A DNA stretch of 57,272 nucleotides from Halioglobus japonicus (lineage in GTDB: Bacteria; Pseudomonadota; Gammaproteobacteria; Pseudomonadales; Halieaceae), in the NCBI GenBank assembly GCA_902705825.1, contig CACSIL010000012.1, positions 203,567 to 260,838 of the forward strand, in the 5' to 3' direction. Both the position numbers and the translations under genes were made by a program. Below, in pieces: positions 54,620 through 57,272 of the stretch (position 1 is the stretch's first letter; each line of letters opens with the position of its first letter). The notes below the pieces were generated by a model, which was not told the origin of the DNA, did no database searches, and worked only from the letters and a program-made list of their open reading frames with translations.

Positions 54620-55095
54620 TCACCACCTCCTGCATACTGTTGCTGAACATCCAGGTTATGAAGCGCTCCGGTACTGAACGCGGGCGGCAGCTCCCCACCC
54701 GCTCCTTCTTGCCACCACCACAGGGCGACAACGACTAACAACAACACGCCCAAACCAATTACCACACCCAGTCCAGTGCGCTGCAGTTGCAGCGGGCGAT
54801 TTGCCTCGCGCTCTGCAAACTGCACAGGGGGTATCTCGGCTACCTCGTCGAACACCGCCATAAGGTGCTGCTCGTCAAGCCCCAGCAGTCGACCGTAGGC
54901 CTTGACATAGCCACGCGCGAACGGAGGGCTGCGCAGCGCCTGATAGTCATCGCGCTCAAGAATACCCACATAGTTTGGCATCAGCTTGAGACTGTCAGCC
55001 GCCTCCCGTTCAGACATCCCTTGCGCCTCTCTGGCCGCTTTTAACAGTGACCCTGGCGTGGTGAAGGCATCAAGCTGCTCAACCCCTCCAGTCAC
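54616..55095 (-). CDS. RodZ-like helix-turn-helix membrane protein, short form
   Basis: A 159-residue protein with an HTH_25/RodZ N-terminal domain ([39 protein letters not shown], then [17 protein letters not shown]), a linker and one membrane helix at about 112-130. RodZ proteins link MreB to cell shape. Here almost the whole periplasmic part is missing, since the protein ends about 28 residues after the helix while typical RodZ has roughly 150 more. It overlaps pilW by four bases. The reading frame is intact, so this looks like a naturally short variant. Confidence 0.82.
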   Translation of the reverse strand: MTGGVEQLDAFTTPGSLLKAAREAQGMSEREAADSLKLMPNYVGILERDDYQALRSPPFARGYVKAYGRLLGLDEQHLMAVFDEVAEIPPVQFAEREANRPLQLQRTGLGVVIGLGVLLLVVVALWWWQEGAGGELPPAFSTGALHNLDVQQQYAGGGE

Positions 55096-55886
55096 TTTTT
55101 CATGGTCCGCTTATAGGCTTGATACTCGGCAGATTTTGGATACAGGTTGCGCAGGGCCAGCGCATAACTGGCTTCGGAATCGCGATCACCGTCTGCCTTT
55201 GCAAGCTGAATACCCAACAGCAGCCCCGCTGCCGATTGTTTGCGCACCACACTGCGGTACGTATCATAGTACCTGTTCGCGGTGGGATAATCCTGTGCCT
55301 CATAGCGGATTCGGGCGAGTTCGTAGAGCGCAATCGTGTTTGTCCGGTCCATAGCAAGAGCCCGCACAAAAGCCTCCTCTGCGCCCTGTGTATCGAACAG
55401 TTTCAGGCGGCACAAACCGAGGTTCACAAACGCATTGGGGCGCCCGGAATAAAGCGTATCTTTAACGACGTAGTCCAGTTGCTCTTCCGCTTCCTTATAG
55501 CGTTGTTGGCTGTAAAGAAATGCGGCGTAGTTGTTGCGACAGCGAGAAAAGTTTTTATCCAGGCTGATGGCCTTCTTGAAGTTCTCCTCTGCCAGTTCGT
55601 ACTCTCCCGTACTCTGGTATACCAGCGCGAACGCTTCGAATACTTGCGGGTTGTTGGCATCGATCTCATCAGCCAACTGCAAGTTCCGTTTGGCCGCTTC
55701 CCAGTTGCCCTCGCCGATGTACTGCCGGGCAAGGGCCACGCGCTTATCCAGCGCCTTCTTCGGTGAGGCTTCCTCAGTGAATCCGCCCTCAGTGGTAGTG
55801 ATACACCCGGCCAGAGAGACGCAAAACAGTGCCAGACCCAGAGCAACAAGCGTTTTTTTCGTACTGGCTAGCGAATCAGAAAACAT
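55092..55886 (-). CDS. pilW: Type IV pilus biogenesis TPR lipoprotein PilW/PilF
   Basis: A 264-residue lipoprotein with lipobox LAGC (C28) followed by about six tetratricopeptide repeats (for example ALARQYIGEGNWEAAKRNLQLADEIDANNPQVFEAFALVYQ). PilW/PilF pilots the secretin PilQ to the outer membrane. Its place between rlmN and the rodZ-like gene is the conserved gammaproteobacterial arrangement. Confidence 0.9.
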   Translation of the reverse strand: MFSDSLASTKKTLVALGLALFCVSLAGCITTTEGGFTEEASPKKALDKRVALARQYIGEGNWEAAKRNLQLADEIDANNPQVFEAFALVYQSTGEYELAEENFKKAISLDKNFSRCRNNYAAFLYSQQRYKEAEEQLDYVVKDTLYSGRPNAFVNLGLCRLKLFDTQGAEEAFVRALAMDRTNTIALYELARIRYEAQDYPTANRYYDTYRSVVRKQSAAGLLLGIQLAKADGDRDSEASYALALRNLYPKSAEYQAYKRTMKK

Positions 55887-55888
55887 GC

Positions 55889-57046
55889 CTACCCCACTGT
55901 AATTGTCTGCACAGAATCTGCTGCGCGATATCTTTCATTACGACGTGTACGGTCCACGACCTGCCCTACCAGTTGACCGCAGGCGGCATCGATATCATCG
56001 CCGCGTGTGGTCCTGACAGTCACAATATAACCGGCATCAACCAACACCTGCCAGAAACGCTGCACGGCGTTTCCACTGGGCCGGCGATAGTCGGACTGAG
56101 CAAAAGTGTTAAAGGGAATAAGATTAATTTTGCACGGTAGATCGCGCAACAGTTCGACCAGTTCCCTGGCGTGTTCAAGCTGATCGTTCACATCCCTGAT
56201 CAGCGTGTACTCGATGGTGACCACGCGGCTTTTGTCCCTCTGCGCTGCCATATAGTTGCGACAACTTTCCAGCAAAACCGCAATCGGATACTTGCGGTTA
56301 ATCGGCACCAGTTGATTTCGCAGTTCATCATTGGGCGCATGCAAAGAGACAGCCAGCGACACCTCGCTGACGCCTGCCAGCCGATCGAGCGCCGGCACTA
56401 CACCTGAGGTACTCAGCGTTACGCGTCGCTTTGACAGGCCGTACGCCAGGTCTTCAAGCATCAGATCCATCGCCGCAACCACGTTGTCAAAGTTCAGCAA
56501 TGGCTCTCCCATGCCCATCATCACCACATTGGAGACGACCCGGTTGTTGCCGGGGCCAAAGGCACCATAGGAGTTAATCGCCAGCCACACCTGCCCGATG
56601 ATCTCAGCAGCACTCAGGTCGCGCTGAAAACCCTGCTTGCCCGTCGAGCAAAAACTGCAATCCAGACTGCAGCCCACCTGCGACGACACACACAGCGTGG
56701 CGCGATTCCCGGCGGGGATCAGGACTGTTTCAACCAGGCCTCCTCCATCGACTCGAATAGCCCACTTGCGGGTGCCATCGCTGGAGTCCTGCTGACTGGC
56801 GATTTCCGGCGGGCGCACCTCAGCGATATCAAGCAGTTTATCGCGCAGCGCCTTGCCCAGATTGGACATATCCTCAATACGGATAACACCGGCATGATGA
56901 ATCCATTTCAGTACCTGCTGTGCGCGAAACTTCTTTTCGCCCAGCCCGAGGAAAAACGCCTCCATCTGTACACGCGACAAACCCAGCAAATTCACTTTCG
57001 GGGAAAGCGACGCGGCTGGGTCATTTTTCGACGGGGGCGTTGTCAT
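55889..57046 (-). CDS. rlmN: Dual-specificity RNA methyltransferase RlmN
   Basis: A 385-residue radical SAM enzyme that methylates adenosine C2 in 23S rRNA (A2503) and some tRNAs. The CxxxCxxC cluster is C126, C130 and C133 in [33 protein letters not shown] and the C-terminal DIDAACGQL, with the catalytic methyl-carrying cysteine, are present. It lies two bases upstream of pilW and 21 bases after ndk. Confidence 0.97.
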   Translation of the reverse strand: MTTPPSKNDPAASLSPKVNLLGLSRVQMEAFFLGLGEKKFRAQQVLKWIHHAGVIRIEDMSNLGKALRDKLLDIAEVRPPEIASQQDSSDGTRKWAIRVDGGGLVETVLIPAGNRATLCVSSQVGCSLDCSFCSTGKQGFQRDLSAAEIIGQVWLAINSYGAFGPGNNRVVSNVVMMGMGEPLLNFDNVVAAMDLMLEDLAYGLSKRRVTLSTSGVVPALDRLAGVSEVSLAVSLHAPNDELRNQLVPINRKYPIAVLLESCRNYMAAQRDKSRVVTIEYTLIRDVNDQLEHARELVELLRDLPCKINLIPFNTFAQSDYRRPSGNAVQRFWQVLVDAGYIVTVRTTRGDDIDAACGQLVGQVVDRTRRNERYRAADSVQTITVG

Positions 57047-57067
57047 CAGAAGTCCGTAGGCGCCGTC

Positions 57068-57272
57068 CTAGCGCTCGCAAACATCACTGGATGCAAAGAA
57101 ATAGGCGATCTCGCGTGCAGCCGATTCCGGCGAATCCGAACCGTGTACCGCATTGGCGTCAATCGAGGAAGCGAAATCGGCCCGTATGGTACCGGCATCA
57201 GCCTCTGCAGGGTTGGTCGCACCCATCAACTCGCGGTTCTTGGCAATAGCGCCCTCTCCCTCTAACACCTGC
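57068..57272 (-). CDS. ndk: Nucleoside diphosphate kinase, C-terminal part
   Basis: Only the last 67 codons are inside the window; the 5' end lies beyond 57272. The active-site histidine is in [15 protein letters not shown], preceded by [20 protein letters not shown], both diagnostic for Ndk, which equilibrates nucleoside di- and triphosphates. The ndk-rlmN order is conserved. Confidence 0.95.
   Translation of the reverse strand, partial: QVLEGEGAIAKNRELMGATNPAEADAGTIRADFASSIDANAVHGSDSPESAAREIAYFFASSDVCER

Overview
The window looks like a chromosome segment of an aerobic, probably marine gammaproteobacterium. The gene order at the right end (ndk, rlmN, pilW/pilF, rodZ-like, ispG, hisS, yfgM-like, bamB, der) is the conserved gammaproteobacterial block. 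A wax ester synthase, an F420-type LLM oxidoreductase, a long-form isocitrate lyase and large TonB-dependent receptors would suit a Cellvibrionales/Halieaceae-like lineage, but that placement is inference. No tRNA, rRNA, insertion sequence, phage or CRISPR was seen.

Layout. 1-1565: 3' part of a wax ester synthase/DGAT gene with a Lys/Ala-rich tail. 1650-4200: a compact operon (CMD/AhpD-like protein, small membrane protein, SCO1-like copper protein, ECF41 sigma factor) behind a near-perfect ECF41 promoter. 4261-9500: EamA transporter, small exported DUF4124-like protein, periplasmic MsrA, PadR regulator with an LLM oxidoreductase, DAHP synthase and a DUF501 protein.

9590-35790 is a 26-kb corrinoid supercluster with three cobalamin riboswitches, each behind a recognisable sigma70 promoter. 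Riboswitch 1 precedes a wrecked TonB receptor gene, a PepSY membrane protein, a secreted and membrane-anchored CobN-like protein, an ExbB-like protein and a DUF2149 protein. These are followed, without a visible terminator, by DUF3348, DUF802 (ExbB/ZorA-like with a long coiled-coil tail), an OmpA/MotB-like protein and DUF2894. Riboswitch 2 controls btuB and cobO. Riboswitch 3, on the minus strand, controls cobQ, cbiZ, btuC, btuD, cobU, cobT, cobC, cobS, cbiB, cobD, btuF and probably bluB. Together these encode outer- and inner-membrane corrinoid uptake, adenosylation, removal of foreign lower ligands (CbiZ), synthesis of dimethylbenzimidazole (BluB) and reassembly of cobalamin. No corrin-ring synthesis genes are in the window.

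35829-43201: O-acetylhomoserine sulfhydrylase with a MetR-like box, an HxlR regulator, isocitrate lyase, then a three-gene operon for a diheme cytochrome c, a MauG-like diheme peroxidase and a beta-helix/cytochrome c fusion. 43330-48318: two convergent TonB-dependent receptors, the first with a PdhR/FadR-type palindrome in its promoter. 48406-57272: truncated haemoglobin and the conserved housekeeping block.

The best candidate for an undescribed system is the riboswitch-1 operon. An extracytoplasmic CobN-like (HmuS-like) protein is placed with two distinct ion-channel-type membrane modules under apparent vitamin B12 control, which suggests energised uptake or metal-handling of corrinoids or another tetrapyrrole.
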